From Mobilitalea torta (GTDB taxonomy: Bacteria > Bacillota > Clostridia > Lachnospirales > Lachnospiraceae), in NCBI RefSeq assembly GCF_050433395.1, contig NZ_JBNPXH010000009.1, forward strand, positions 1 to 64,000: 64,000 nucleotides of DNA, read 5' to 3'. The position numbers and the translations under genes are program-made. Below the pieces are notes generated by a model. That model was not told the DNA's origin. It did not search any database and saw nothing but the letters and a program-made list of their open reading frames with translations. This document shows positions 24,712 to 34,089 of the stretch, piece by piece (the stretch's first letter is position 1; each line of letters opens with the position of its first letter).

Positions 24712-25421
24712 GCACCGGCAATTGCCCCCAGCGCTTCCTTATTCAGAATCAGTATGGACTTATTATTTACGGAACGGATAATGCCTTCACTCTCTAATTG
24801 TCCCAGCTTCCGGCTTACTGTTTCCCGCGCTACTCCAAGATAATTGGCGATTCCTTCACGGCTGAGGGGCAATTGAATTAATGTCCCTTCCTTATCCTCG
24901 CTTCCGTACTTGGCTGCAAATTCCAATAAAATTCCGCTGACACGGTTATCCACATTGCGGACCCCCATCCCCTGCATTGCATTCTCCAGCCTCGCCATCC
25001 GCTCTCCCAGCTCCGCAATAATCTTCACGGCAATATCCGGATATTGGTACAAAAGCTGCTGAAACTGACCTTTCGACAGCGAGCAGGTCTTCACCGGCTG
25101 AAGCGCTTCCACGCTATAGGTGGCCGCCCGGTTGGTCAGCAGATTCTGTTCCCCGAAGAAGTCCCCTTCCGAGAACACATACAGGATCTGCTCTCTTCCG
25201 TCCGTGGTATATTTAAAGGCCTTCGCACTGCCCTCATGAATAATTACAATATTCTCCGACCTTTCACCGTCATGCATCAGAAGCTCGCCCTTCCTGTATT
25301 CCCGATGATTGATCAAGCCCGATATTGTCTCCACCTCGTCATTGCTGAGGGAAGAAAAAATCGGCACCTTTTTTATACACAAATCATTATGACAAAATCC
25401 GCATTGGCAGGAAGCAGTCAT
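24705..25421 (-). CDS. Crp/Fnr-family regulator with N-terminal Cys cluster
   Basis: 238 residues. Residues 5-15 read CQCGFCHNDLC, four Cys in a spacing close to the [4Fe-4S] region of FNR. A cyclic-nucleotide-type beta-roll follows (~20-130, with GDFFGEQNLL), then a dimer helix, then a winged HTH. The recognition helix has Arg199, Glu200, Ser203 and Arg204 in ARETVSRK, the RExxxR pattern by which CRP reads TGTGA, rather than the VETISR of FNR. Two matching TGTGAT palindromes lie in this window. The start at 25421 follows GGAAGGTG. Sensing of redox or nitric oxide is inferred. Confidence 0.9.
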   Translation of the reverse strand: MTASCQCGFCHNDLCIKKVPIFSSLSNDEVETISGLINHREYRKGELLMHDGERSENIVIIHEGSAKAFKYTTDGREQILYVFSEGDFFGEQNLLTNRAATYSVEALQPVKTCSLSKGQFQQLLYQYPDIAVKIIAELGERMARLENAMQGMGVRNVDNRVSGILLEFAAKYGSEDKEGTLIQLPLSREGIANYLGVARETVSRKLGQLESEGIIRSVNNKSILILNKEALGAIAGAY

Positions 25422-25506
25422 ATCATACACCTTCCTTAATCTATTATGTAGTCTTCCCCGGCATTTCCGTCCATAAGCCAATATTATCCCGGCCGTATAC
25501 ACTCAG

Positions 25507-25534
25507 CCATATGTGCTTAACCATATGTGCTTAA
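25507..25534. repeat. Tandem 14-nt direct repeat upstream of the Crp/Fnr gene
   Basis: CCATATGTGCTTAA occurs twice without a gap, about 90 nt upstream of the Crp/Fnr start. It could be a direct-repeat operator or a slippage duplication. Confidence 0.6.
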
Positions 25535-25640
25535 CTATACGCTTTATCGGCATAGAAAACCGGCGGAAGTATTCTAACTAATTTTAATATGTACTTGGAA
25601 CCCTGTCAACCAGAAGCAGAAGATATCGTCGTTTCAACAC

Positions 25641-25674
25641 AAAAAACGGGATACCGTTTCAAACAGTATCCCGC
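25641..25674 (-). terminator. Intrinsic terminator of V-ATPase operon 1
   Basis: In the minus sense CGGGATACTGTTT pairs with GAAACGGTATCCCG (one G-U) and is followed by TTTTTT. It lies 80 nt beyond the subunit D stop. Confidence 0.93.
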
Positions 25675-25753
25675 ATCCTGACTACTATTCTATTTTGTAC
25701 TGCGTTCCGCTTGCCCGCTGGACAAAATATTGATTTCCGGAGTCCCATACTTC

Positions 25754-26431
25754 CTAAGCTTCCAGATTCCTCTGGTATCTCTCACTGTAATGATGAGCCT
25801 GCTCCAGCATCATATCCTTTACCTTCATCAACCGAACCTGGGTGCTTCTCTCGTTCTCATCCAGCTTCATTACGATATACTTGATGTTCTCCCTCAATTC
25901 CGGGATCATCACATGCTCCAGAGCGTTCACACGGCGTCTGGTCTTCTCGATCTCCGCCGCCATCAGCTGACAGGATTTCTCGATCTGGGCTAACTTAAGC
26001 ATATCCGGAAGGATATCCTGCAGGGATTTTACCGCATCGTCCAGATCACTGGAGGTAAAAGCAAAGCCGTAGGGAAAGATATCATTGGCATCCGGCGTCC
26101 TGGTACGGACATCAAATTCCGGTATCTCAACACTCATTACATTGCGCTTGCCCGCCTCCAGGGTAATCTCCTGCTTCGGTGCCATCAGCGCCACGTTCAG
26201 CATCTCATCCGGCATCGAGGACCGGGCCAGTACAAAGTTCTGATTGGCATCCCGGATTCCTTTTTCTACTTTTTCACGAAGTGCCCTGTTCTCTCGAACC
26301 AGGTCGAGGAACTGCCGCATCAGCTCATCCCGCTTGTCCTTTAACAGCTTGTGACCGCGGGTTGCCGTCGCCAGCTTTTTCTTCAGCTTCGTAAGCTCCA
26401 TTCGTGTCGGATTCACACGTGTCTTAGCCAA
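25754..26431 (-). CDS. atpD: V/A-type ATPase subunit D (operon 1)
   Basis: 225 residues, the central rotor shaft of V1. The conserved N-terminus VNPTRMELTKLKKKLATATRGHKLLKDKRDELM and the C-terminal RRRVNALEHVMIPELRENI are diagnostic; both ends form the long coiled coil inside the A3B3 hexamer. The start is a TTG at 26431 with GGGGGTG upstream. It is the last gene of operon 1, 14 nt after subunit B, and is followed by a strong terminator. Confidence 0.96.
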   Translation of the reverse strand: MAKTRVNPTRMELTKLKKKLATATRGHKLLKDKRDELMRQFLDLVRENRALREKVEKGIRDANQNFVLARSSMPDEMLNVALMAPKQEITLEAGKRNVMSVEIPEFDVRTRTPDANDIFPYGFAFTSSDLDDAVKSLQDILPDMLKLAQIEKSCQLMAAEIEKTRRRVNALEHVMIPELRENIKYIVMKLDENERSTQVRLMKVKDMMLEQAHHYSERYQRNLEA

Positions 26432-26445
26432 AGTCCAGCACCCCC

Positions 26446-27819
26446 TTATACCTTGCCATAATACTGATCCAGTAATTCATCCTTAATTCTCTTCAGCTCT
26501 GTCCTGGGCAGAATGGATAATAATCTCCAGCCCAGATTCAAGGTCTCCTCAATATCACGGTTGGTTTCATAGCCCTGGGACACATAATCCCGTTCAAAAG
26601 CATCCGCAAACTTGGCATACAGCTTATCAATATCCGTTAATGCCGCCTCTCCAAGAACCACCATCAGCTCCTTGGCTTCCTTACCTCTCGCATAGGCTGC
26701 AAAGATCTGGTTCATGGTATTGGCATGATCCTTTCTGGTCTTACCCTCTCCGATTCCCTTATCCTTCAGACGGGACAGGGAAGGCAGTACATCAATGGGC
26801 GGCTGAATGCTCTGGCGGTGCAGCTCACGGCTTAAGATGATCTGACCCTCGGTAATATAGCCGGTCAAGTCAGGAATCGGATGCGTCTTATCATCCTCGG
26901 GCATACTTAAGATAGGGATCATGGTAATACTCCCGTTCCTGCCCTTCTTCCTTCCTGCTCTCTCATAAAGGGAAGCCAGGTCCGTATACATATAGCCGGG
27001 ATAACCGCGCCGTCCCGGCACCTCCTTACGGGCTGCCGATACTTCACGGAGGGAATCCGCATAGTTGGTAATATCCGTAAGAATAACCAGTACGTGCATA
27101 TCCTTTTCAAATGCCAGATATTCCGCGGCGGTCAATGCCATACGAGGAGTCGAAATACGCTCAATGGCCGGGTCATTGGCCAGGTTGACAAACATTACGG
27201 TACGGTCAATGGCTCCGGTCTCACGGAAGCTCTCCGTGAAGAAATTAGCTTCCTCGAAGGTAATACCCATGGCTGCAAATACTACGGCAAAGGGCTCTGA
27301 GGTTCCCCGCACCTTGGCCTGACGGGCGATCTGGGCCGCCAGCTCGGCATGGGGCAGGCCGCTGGCCGAGAAGATGGGAAGCTTCTGACCCCGAACCAGG
27401 GTGTTCAGTCCGTCAATGGCGGATACACCGGTCTGAATGAATTCCTGGGGGTAATTTCTGGCCGCCGGATTCATGGGAAGACCATTGATGTCCAGCCTCT
27501 TCTCCGGAAGAATCTCCGGGCCGTCGTCGATGGGACGTCCCAGGCCGTCGAATACACGGCTCAGCATATCCTCGCTTACTCCCAGCTCCATGCTCCGTCC
27601 CAGAAAACGAACCTTGCTGCTGGCAAGATTAATACCCGCCGAGTTTTCAAATAATTGCACCAGGGCATTGGAACCATCGATTTCAAGCACTCTGCAGCGG
27701 CGTTTCTCTCCGCTGGCAAGCTCTATTTCCGCCAGCTCGTCAAAGGCAACATTTTCTACCCCCTGCACTAACATAAGAGGGCCTGCCACCTCTTGAATCG
27801 TTCTATATTCCTTAGGCAT
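26446..27819 (-). CDS. atpB: V/A-type ATPase subunit B (operon 1)
   Basis: 457 residues, the non-catalytic nucleotide-binding-fold subunit. Landmarks: NPAARNYPQEFIQTGVSAID, GQKLPIFSASGLPHAELAAQI in place of a true Walker A, YTDLASLYERAGRKKGRNGS and ILSMPEDDKTHPIPDLTGYITEGQI. It alternates with subunit A in the V1 ring. The start codon overlaps the subunit A stop (TAATG), so the two are coupled for 1:1 supply. Confidence 0.97.
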   Translation of the reverse strand: MPKEYRTIQEVAGPLMLVQGVENVAFDELAEIELASGEKRRCRVLEIDGSNALVQLFENSAGINLASSKVRFLGRSMELGVSEDMLSRVFDGLGRPIDDGPEILPEKRLDINGLPMNPAARNYPQEFIQTGVSAIDGLNTLVRGQKLPIFSASGLPHAELAAQIARQAKVRGTSEPFAVVFAAMGITFEEANFFTESFRETGAIDRTVMFVNLANDPAIERISTPRMALTAAEYLAFEKDMHVLVILTDITNYADSLREVSAARKEVPGRRGYPGYMYTDLASLYERAGRKKGRNGSITMIPILSMPEDDKTHPIPDLTGYITEGQIILSRELHRQSIQPPIDVLPSLSRLKDKGIGEGKTRKDHANTMNQIFAAYARGKEAKELMVVLGEAALTDIDKLYAKFADAFERDYVSQGYETNRDIEETLNLGWRLLSILPRTELKRIKDELLDQYYGKV

Positions 27820-29585
27820 TAGGCTTCCTCCTTCTTCTTCACTAAATAGTTAATTTCAATCTGCAGCTTCTGGAGAATATCCTCACATTCGCTGTCGATC
27901 CGATCCTTGGATACATACTTGAAACGGCCGATATTCTCCCTGACCTCCAGCTTAACCAGGCTGTCGATACTCACACCCTTGCCCAGCGCCTCCAGGGCCG
28001 CATCATAATAATGCAATACCAGCTCCATCATCAGATACTGCTTCTGAAGATCCGTATAGGTATCCACTTCGTGAAAGGCATCCTGATGCAGGTAATCCTC
28101 ACGGATGGATCTGGCAGCCTCCAGCTTCAGACGGTCCGGTGCGGATAGCGCATCCATACCTACCAGCTTCACAATCTCCTCCAGCTCCGCTTCGTCATTG
28201 AGCATCTTCATGATCCTGGCTCGGAGATCCACCCACTTTTCATTGACATTGGCGTTAAACCATTTGCCCAGATTATACAAGGAATAGCTGGTCAGCCAGT
28301 TAATGGCGGGGAAATGTCTCCGGTAGGCAAGATTGGCATCCAGCCCCCAGAATACCTTTACAATACGAAGGGTTGCCTGGGATACCGGCTCGGAGATATC
28401 ACCGCCGGGCGGCGACACCGCGCCGATTGCGGACAGGGCTCCCTCTCTCCCCTCTTTTCCGAGAGCGATGACACGCCCCGCTCTCTCATAGAACTGTGCC
28501 AGACGGCTGGCAAGATAAGCGGGATAGCCTTCCTCGCCGGGCATTTCCTCCAGACGTCCGGACATCTCACGGAGAGCCTCCGCCCAACGGGAGGTAGAGT
28601 CTGCCATCAGCGCCACGGAATAACCCATATCACGGAAATATTCCGCAATAGTAATACCGACATAGATGGATGCTTCCCGGGCAGCAACGGGCATGTCCGA
28701 GGTATTGGCGATGAGAACCGTACGTTCCATCAGGGATTTGCCGGTCTTCGGGTCCTTCAGCTCCGGGAATTCATTCAATACGTCGGTCATCTCATTGCCG
28801 CGCTCTCCGCAGCCAATGTATACTACAATATCCGCCTCCGCCCACTTGGCAAGCTGGTGCTGAACCACGGTCTTACCGCTTCCGAAAGGACCAGGTACCG
28901 CTGCAACGCCGCCCTTGGCGATGGGGAACAGGGTATCAATGACCCGTTGTCCCGTCACCAGAGGCTTATCCGGTGACAGCTTCTGCTTATAAGGCCTGCC
29001 GTTACGAACCGGCCACTTCTGCATCAGGGTAATATTCTCCAGGCTGCCGTCCTGCTTCTCCACAACGGCAACGGTATCTGTAACCGTATAATCACCCTCA
29101 CTAATCGATCTGAGAGTTCCCTGTATTCCATAAGGAATCATAATCTTATGAGATACGATCTCTGTCTCCTCAACCGTACCGATGATATCACCGGCCTCCA
29201 CCGCATCTCCCGCGGTAACCCTGGGTACAAAATGCCACCGGGCATCCCTGTTCAGGGAAGGGATTTCCACGCCTCTCTTTAAGTTGGTGCCAATGGCCTC
29301 CATAATGTCCACCAGCGGACGCTGAATACCGTCGAAGATGCTTCCGATCAGTCCGGGGCCCAACTCCACGCTTAAGGGTGCTCCGGTGGATTCCACCGGT
29401 TCCCCGGGGCCCAGGCCGGAGGTTTCCTCATATACCTGAATGGATGCCTGGTCACCATGGATTTCAATAATTTCTCCAATCAGACGCTGGTCGCTTACCC
29501 GAACCACATCGAACATATTGGCATCGCGCATTCCTTCGGCGATAACCAACGGACCGGCAACCTTTTTTATTGTGCCTTTGCTCAT
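27819..29585 (-). CDS. atpA: V/A-type ATPase catalytic subunit A (operon 1)
   Basis: 588 residues. The Walker A motif is GPFGSGKTVVQ (~residue 235), followed by QHQLAKWAEADIVVYIGCGERGNEMTDVL with the catalytic Glu. The A-type insertion domain (~115-185, with PRVTAGDAVEAGDIIG) identifies this as V/A-type rather than F-type beta. ADSTSRWAEALREMSGRLEEMPGEEGYPAYLASRL is also present over several blocks. The start at 29585 follows a GGAG; four extra codons upstream lack spacing for a ribosome site. Confidence 0.97.
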   Translation of the reverse strand: MSKGTIKKVAGPLVIAEGMRDANMFDVVRVSDQRLIGEIIEIHGDQASIQVYEETSGLGPGEPVESTGAPLSVELGPGLIGSIFDGIQRPLVDIMEAIGTNLKRGVEIPSLNRDARWHFVPRVTAGDAVEAGDIIGTVEETEIVSHKIMIPYGIQGTLRSISEGDYTVTDTVAVVEKQDGSLENITLMQKWPVRNGRPYKQKLSPDKPLVTGQRVIDTLFPIAKGGVAAVPGPFGSGKTVVQHQLAKWAEADIVVYIGCGERGNEMTDVLNEFPELKDPKTGKSLMERTVLIANTSDMPVAAREASIYVGITIAEYFRDMGYSVALMADSTSRWAEALREMSGRLEEMPGEEGYPAYLASRLAQFYERAGRVIALGKEGREGALSAIGAVSPPGGDISEPVSQATLRIVKVFWGLDANLAYRRHFPAINWLTSYSLYNLGKWFNANVNEKWVDLRARIMKMLNDEAELEEIVKLVGMDALSAPDRLKLEAARSIREDYLHQDAFHEVDTYTDLQKQYLMMELVLHYYDAALEALGKGVSIDSLVKLEVRENIGRFKYVSKDRIDSECEDILQKLQIEINYLVKKKEEA

Positions 29586-29602
29586 AATAATCTCCATTCT
29601 TC

Positions 29603-29920
29603 TTAACTATTAAATATGATATCGGAGCCAACCGCACGCTCCACGGACTTTTTCACATTGCGCATTCCGCTTCCTGTATTGCCTGAAACACCGGGAATCG
29701 GAATGATCGCCGGCAGGTAATCGGATATATAACGGTCAATCTCCGTTTCCAGCTCCGCCTGAAGCGCCTCTGTAACATAGATAACCGCATACTGTCCTTC
29801 CGCCAGCTTCTTCAATTCCCTTGCCGCTTCCTCCCGGTCTGTGACGGGACGGGTCTCCAGACCAAGGGCTGCAAATCCGTAGATACTGTCCCGATCACCG
29901 AGAACTGCTACCTTATACAT
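29603..29920 (-). CDS. atpF: V/A-type ATPase subunit F (operon 1)
   Basis: 105 residues, a small Rossmann-like stalk subunit that binds subunit D. Conserved features: VAVLGDRDSIYGFAALGLE at the start, YAVIYVTEALQ in the middle and PAIIPIPGVSGNTGSGM near the end. It overlaps subunit C by 8 nt. Confidence 0.94.
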   Translation of the reverse strand: MYKVAVLGDRDSIYGFAALGLETRPVTDREEAARELKKLAEGQYAVIYVTEALQAELETEIDRYISDYLPAIIPIPGVSGNTGSGMRNVKKSVERAVGSDIIFNS

Positions 29921-30881
29921 ACATCTCCCTCAATCTTTCCCGGATCGAATGGTCCGGAATACTATTTCTCTTGCCGGAAAGTACAATTCTCACCGTTTTA
30001 ATCTCGTTCTCCCTGGCGAGGATATACGCTGCCAGGGGTGAAATGGTAAAGGGGTTATAAAGCTGCGGCTGTATGTGCCGGATAATCAGGTTATCGCTCC
30101 AGCGTTCAAAAGCGGAGGAGGACTCCCGGAGTGCGGCAGCCGCATCTGCGTATACCGTGGACGACAGGTATTCATAAATCGCTTCCGTCCCCGACAGCGC
30201 CGCATCCATCAGCTCCTGTTTGTCCAGGGTGTCACAGGGGGCAAGAGCCCGCTCCAGGAACTCCCTGCTCTTTCCCGTCCTGCTGCTCCGTATCGCGATA
30301 TTGATATCCGCCGCCGCGACTTTTAACTCGGCATATTGGGTAAACAGTTCATTCCCCGTTGCCTTGCCCTTCGCCAGGATCGTCTCCAGAGCCGCCCGGT
30401 CGATAATCACATCACACAAGCCGCTGTCGCCGGTATGCATCTGTATCTGATAGGCTTCTTCCGCACAGGCCTGCATATGTCCGGGAAGAACACTGAAATC
30501 ATGTTCTATTACCGCAGCAATCACAGCAGCCGGCTCTATGGTTCCCTGATGGATATAAATATCACTGAATTCACTATTCGTATACACCTGCTTGATGGCG
30601 GCCTTCAGATTATGAAAGTCGTTGCCGTACAAAAATGTATCAAATACGGACATGTCCTCTACCAGTTCCGAGATCAGGCCCCAGGTTTTATCACGTTCCA
30701 CTCTTAACAGCTGATCCGAATTCTCATCACCTGCCCTGCCCCAGCCCTTATCGGCCAAAAGCCGAAGACACTGGGCTTCATTCTCACAATTCATCAATTG
30801 ATCCAGGTCGGATTTATTCAGAAGGGAAGTCTCCTTCGAACGAATTCGGGCAACCGCATATAAATATTGATTGTCCGCCAT
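29913..30881 (-). CDS. atpC: V/A-type ATPase subunit C (operon 1)
   Basis: 322 residues, the AC39/d-type funnel that joins the central shaft to the membrane rotor. Typical points are YLYAVARIRSKETSLL at the start, the repeated three-helix-bundle pattern, FDTFLYGNDFHNLKAAIKQ, and the ending SPLAAYILARENEIKTVRIVL before GKRN. It sits between E and F in the operon, with a 22-nt gap from E and an 8-nt overlap with F. Confidence 0.94.
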   Translation of the reverse strand: MADNQYLYAVARIRSKETSLLNKSDLDQLMNCENEAQCLRLLADKGWGRAGDENSDQLLRVERDKTWGLISELVEDMSVFDTFLYGNDFHNLKAAIKQVYTNSEFSDIYIHQGTIEPAAVIAAVIEHDFSVLPGHMQACAEEAYQIQMHTGDSGLCDVIIDRAALETILAKGKATGNELFTQYAELKVAAADINIAIRSSRTGKSREFLERALAPCDTLDKQELMDAALSGTEAIYEYLSSTVYADAAAALRESSSAFERWSDNLIIRHIQPQLYNPFTISPLAAYILARENEIKTVRIVLSGKRNSIPDHSIRERLREMYV

Positions 30882-30903
30882 ATCATCACCTCTCTCCGGT
30901 CAT

Positions 30904-31500
30904 TTATTCGAACAGCAGCGAATTGACCTTGTCCAGCAGATTCTCTCTTTGCTCCGCAAACAGCGCATCCAGGGAGCAATTTTCCTCGACATCCCCATAA
31001 ACCAACAGGAATCCGCCTTCAAATCCAGGCTTTCCCTCCGTGATGCGAAGCTGTGCCCCTGGCTTGTCCTTGAGGGCCTCGGTCAGACGCCCGGCAAAGT
31101 CCGGTGTCAGCCGTCTCTTATCCGCATCGGAAATGAGGATCTCGCCCTGCTCATTATGTGCATGTTTTTTAATAATGGATAAAATAATATCCGTATACTC
31201 GGAACTAGGCATCTGTGACAGTTTATTTCTAGCACTGGTGATGATATTGCTGATGATCTGCTGTTTTGAATCCAGGATCATCTTTTTCTCCTGCAGTACG
31301 GCGGCGGATTCTGCACGGTGGCGAACCAGCCTTACATCCTCCTCTGATTTCTCGGCAATCCGGCGGCCGTTTACTTCTGCCTCCTTCCGGGCCTCTGCAA
31401 GAATTACCTCCGCCTCGCCCTTCGCCTTAGCGATGACTGCATCCGCCTCTTTCCGGGCATCTGCTTCAATCGCCTCCAATATCTTTTCTAATCCAGTCAT
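30904..31500 (-). CDS. atpE: V/A-type ATPase subunit E (operon 1)
   Basis: 198 residues, peripheral stalk subunit. The first ~110 residues are a long Ala/Glu/Lys-rich helix (KEADAVIAKAKGEAEVILAE) that pairs with the subunit G/H helix. The C-terminal domain with GGFLLVYGDVEENCSLDALF binds the top of subunit B. It is 37 nt after subunit K. Confidence 0.94.
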   Translation of the reverse strand: MTGLEKILEAIEADARKEADAVIAKAKGEAEVILAEARKEAEVNGRRIAEKSEEDVRLVRHRAESAAVLQEKKMILDSKQQIISNIITSARNKLSQMPSSEYTDIILSIIKKHAHNEQGEILISDADKRRLTPDFAGRLTEALKDKPGAQLRITEGKPGFEGGFLLVYGDVEENCSLDALFAEQRENLLDKVNSLLFE

Positions 31501-31537
31501 AGGAACACATTACCTTTCATAGTAATTCTTAAGTTTA

Positions 31538-32032
31538 TCAAATATTAATACCATTTACACCGGTAACAGCCAGGATGGAGATAAGCAATGCCAGAATCGC
31601 ATAGGTCTCAACCATTGCGGGGAAGATAATGGACTTACCGAAAGCCTCCGGCTTCTTCGCAAGAATACCCATGGATGCCACGGATGCCTTAGCCTGACGG
31701 ATGGCGGAGTCATAGCCTACGATAGCCATAGGAAGACATGCCGCAAAATACAATAAGCCTTTAATAAATGAAATATCACTGCTGCCGCCAAGTACGCCAA
31801 TCTGCGTAAAGGTGATGAAGGCAATGATCAGGCCATACATACCCTGAGTACCGGGTAACAGCTGAAGTACAAGAGCCTTACCGAACTTGCCGGGATCCTC
31901 TGTTACAACACCCGCTCCGGCTTCACCGGCCATACCTACACCCTTGGAAGAACCAATTCCGGGTAACAATGCTGCTAATGCCGCTCCTAATAAAGCTAAT
32001 ACAATTCCTAACGTATCCAGATCAAATTTCAT
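31538..32032 (-). CDS. ntpK: V/A-type ATPase proteolipid subunit K, four-helix Na+ type (operon 1)
   Basis: 164 residues forming two fused c-subunit hairpins (four membrane helices) of the rotor ring. The single ion-carrying Glu is Glu142 in VETYAILALL; the first hairpin has LPGTQG instead. All five Na+ ligands known for Enterococcus hirae NtpK (Leu61, Thr64, Gln65, Gln110, Glu139) have counterparts: Leu59, Thr62, Gln63, Gln113 and Glu142. A Na+-coupled enzyme is therefore predicted. Its start lies inside the end of subunit I (11-nt overlap). Confidence 0.95.
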   Translation of the reverse strand: MKFDLDTLGIVLALLGAALAALLPGIGSSKGVGMAGEAGAGVVTEDPGKFGKALVLQLLPGTQGMYGLIIAFITFTQIGVLGGSSDISFIKGLLYFAACLPMAIVGYDSAIRQAKASVASMGILAKKPEAFGKSIIFPAMVETYAILALLISILAVTGVNGINI

Positions 32033-34046
32033 TTCTCACGTTCTCCTTAATCTTATAATATTTTGTTTTCATATTAAAGGGATGGAAGGCCCTGCCCCCA
32101 CCGCTGTAAAACTTTCCAAAGAACTCGACATACTGTAAACGGTTTGTATGAACATATGCACCCAGAATACTGATTGCAAAGTTCAAGGTGTGACCGAATA
32201 AAACGATCACCGTGAATATAACCGGGCCGATCAGTCCTCCTCCTACCATAGCCGCCATTTTATTGACAACGGAACTGATAACACCGGCGGCAAGTCCCAG
32301 GGCGAGAAGCCTGGAATAGGATAATACATCGCCCAGATATCCTGATATTCCGTAAAATGCATACAGTCCCTTTAAGAAACGCTTGAAGGGATTACGGGAT
32401 TCCCGTCCGTTGGTCGCAATAATGATTATGGAACAAATCAGGGCCGCGATGGTACAGATATTTAAAATGCCTTTCGGAATCTCCATTGCAACTCCAAGGA
32501 TGGATTGGATCATATCCATGGAGCACAGGATTACAGTGCAGCTCAGGATCAAAATAAACCAGGACAGAGAATCATATATGATTGCAATATAATCCTTCTC
32601 CCTGATGAGCTGATAAGCCTTTACCACCAAGCCTGTAAGCAGATGAACGATACCAAGGGCCATCGAGAAGGTCAGCATCTGCATGGGTTTGCTGATGGGG
32701 AAGAACCACGCGGGAGGAATGATCGGTACACTCTCCGCCCCAAAATAATTCACTGCCACCACGTCAATCAGGTCGCCAAAGTAGCTTCCGAAGGCAACTC
32801 CCCATATCATGGAGGAAATACCGCAGTATAAGAACATGGTCATGAAATTCTTCATAAAAGGGTCCATGGTCTTGCGGCCTTTTAATAATAAGCCTCCGAA
32901 GGCAGCCACCATAAGCAAGCCATATCCGGCATCCGCCATAATGATGCCAAACAGCAGATAATAGAAAATCGCCATCATAAAGGTGGGATCAATCTCACCC
33001 TTTACCGGCAGGCTGAAGCCTTCCACAACCCATTCCAGCGGTGCTGCGAACCGATTGTTCTTTAACTTGACGGGAACCTCTTCCTCTTCCTCCGGCTCGT
33101 CAAACTCCACGGCCAGTTCAAAGCGTCCTGTCAATTCAGCCTCAAGCTCTTTTGCATCCTCTTTCGCAATGTATCCGGTGAGAATAAATACATTCTTTGA
33201 TTGCAGCAGCCTTCCGATGGTGTCATATTTCTCAAACCGTGTCCCGTCATAATCCTGGAGAAGCTTCAGATCCTCCCGGAAGACGGCGGCATCCACAATC
33301 CTTTGCCGGTTCTCCCGAACTGCGGCCTCCGCTTCCTCCACCTGCCCCTGAAGAACCGCCAGCTGTTCCGAGGGTGCCAGGTCCGTAAGCATTCCCGGAT
33401 GGGCAAAATCCATCTTTCTCAGCGCATCATATACACGGGCTCCGTTCTCCCTGGCACACAGAAGAAAAATACAGGTCTGCTCTCTGGAAGAACTGATGAT
33501 ATCTGCGTCAAAGGGCATATACTCCGCCAGTTCCTGATAAATCTCCTCCAGGGTCCGCTTCCCCGGTATCGTTCCGATAAAGCATCTGGTCTTCCTGGTG
33601 CCGGTAAATTTCAACGGTACATCAAGAGTTACCCAAGGGGATAACATCTCCATCTGCTGTTTAAGCTTGGCCAGCTCGGCTCCGTATTCTGCAATTTTCT
33701 TATTCCATTCCAGAATCTGGCCGGCAGCCCGGATTGTTGCTTCACGCCTGCTCTTGAACTCCTCATATTCCTGTACCGATAATTCTCTGCGTCCATTGAG
33801 TGCGGCAAGCATGGATTGCTTCACGGCCGCATACTGGTCCAGAATGCCGACTGCGTCCTTGCAAATCTGGACCGTTCTCTCAAAACTGCTTTTCGCATAG
33901 GACATATCCGTTTTCCGAAACACCTGGTCTTCCTGCATCCCATCATCAATCTCCACGACTCCTCGGCGCTGCAGCAGCTCAAGCAACGGCTTCCGGTCTT
34001 TCTTCAATGCATAGATGGAAATTCGCTGCATTTGCAGCATAGCCAT
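32022..34046 (-). CDS. atpI: V/A-type ATPase subunit I (operon 1)
   Basis: 674 residues, the a-type stator of the membrane motor. The N-terminal half is soluble with coiled coils and contacts the peripheral stalks. The C-terminal half has about seven or eight membrane helices, starting near FMMAIFYYLLFGIIMADAGYG, with the conserved LSYSRLLALGLAAGVISSVVN carrying the half-channel Arg. The start at 34046 has GGAGGTG 8 nt upstream. It overlaps subunit K by 11 nt. Confidence 0.95.
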   Translation of the reverse strand: MAMLQMQRISIYALKKDRKPLLELLQRRGVVEIDDGMQEDQVFRKTDMSYAKSSFERTVQICKDAVGILDQYAAVKQSMLAALNGRRELSVQEYEEFKSRREATIRAAGQILEWNKKIAEYGAELAKLKQQMEMLSPWVTLDVPLKFTGTRKTRCFIGTIPGKRTLEEIYQELAEYMPFDADIISSSREQTCIFLLCARENGARVYDALRKMDFAHPGMLTDLAPSEQLAVLQGQVEEAEAAVRENRQRIVDAAVFREDLKLLQDYDGTRFEKYDTIGRLLQSKNVFILTGYIAKEDAKELEAELTGRFELAVEFDEPEEEEEVPVKLKNNRFAAPLEWVVEGFSLPVKGEIDPTFMMAIFYYLLFGIIMADAGYGLLMVAAFGGLLLKGRKTMDPFMKNFMTMFLYCGISSMIWGVAFGSYFGDLIDVVAVNYFGAESVPIIPPAWFFPISKPMQMLTFSMALGIVHLLTGLVVKAYQLIREKDYIAIIYDSLSWFILILSCTVILCSMDMIQSILGVAMEIPKGILNICTIAALICSIIIIATNGRESRNPFKRFLKGLYAFYGISGYLGDVLSYSRLLALGLAAGVISSVVNKMAAMVGGGLIGPVIFTVIVLFGHTLNFAISILGAYVHTNRLQYVEFFGKFYSGGGRAFHPFNMKTKYYKIKENVRNEI

Positions 34047-34089
34047 AGCGAACACACCTCCCTGTCTTTATAATCGTACTGCCCTTTGC

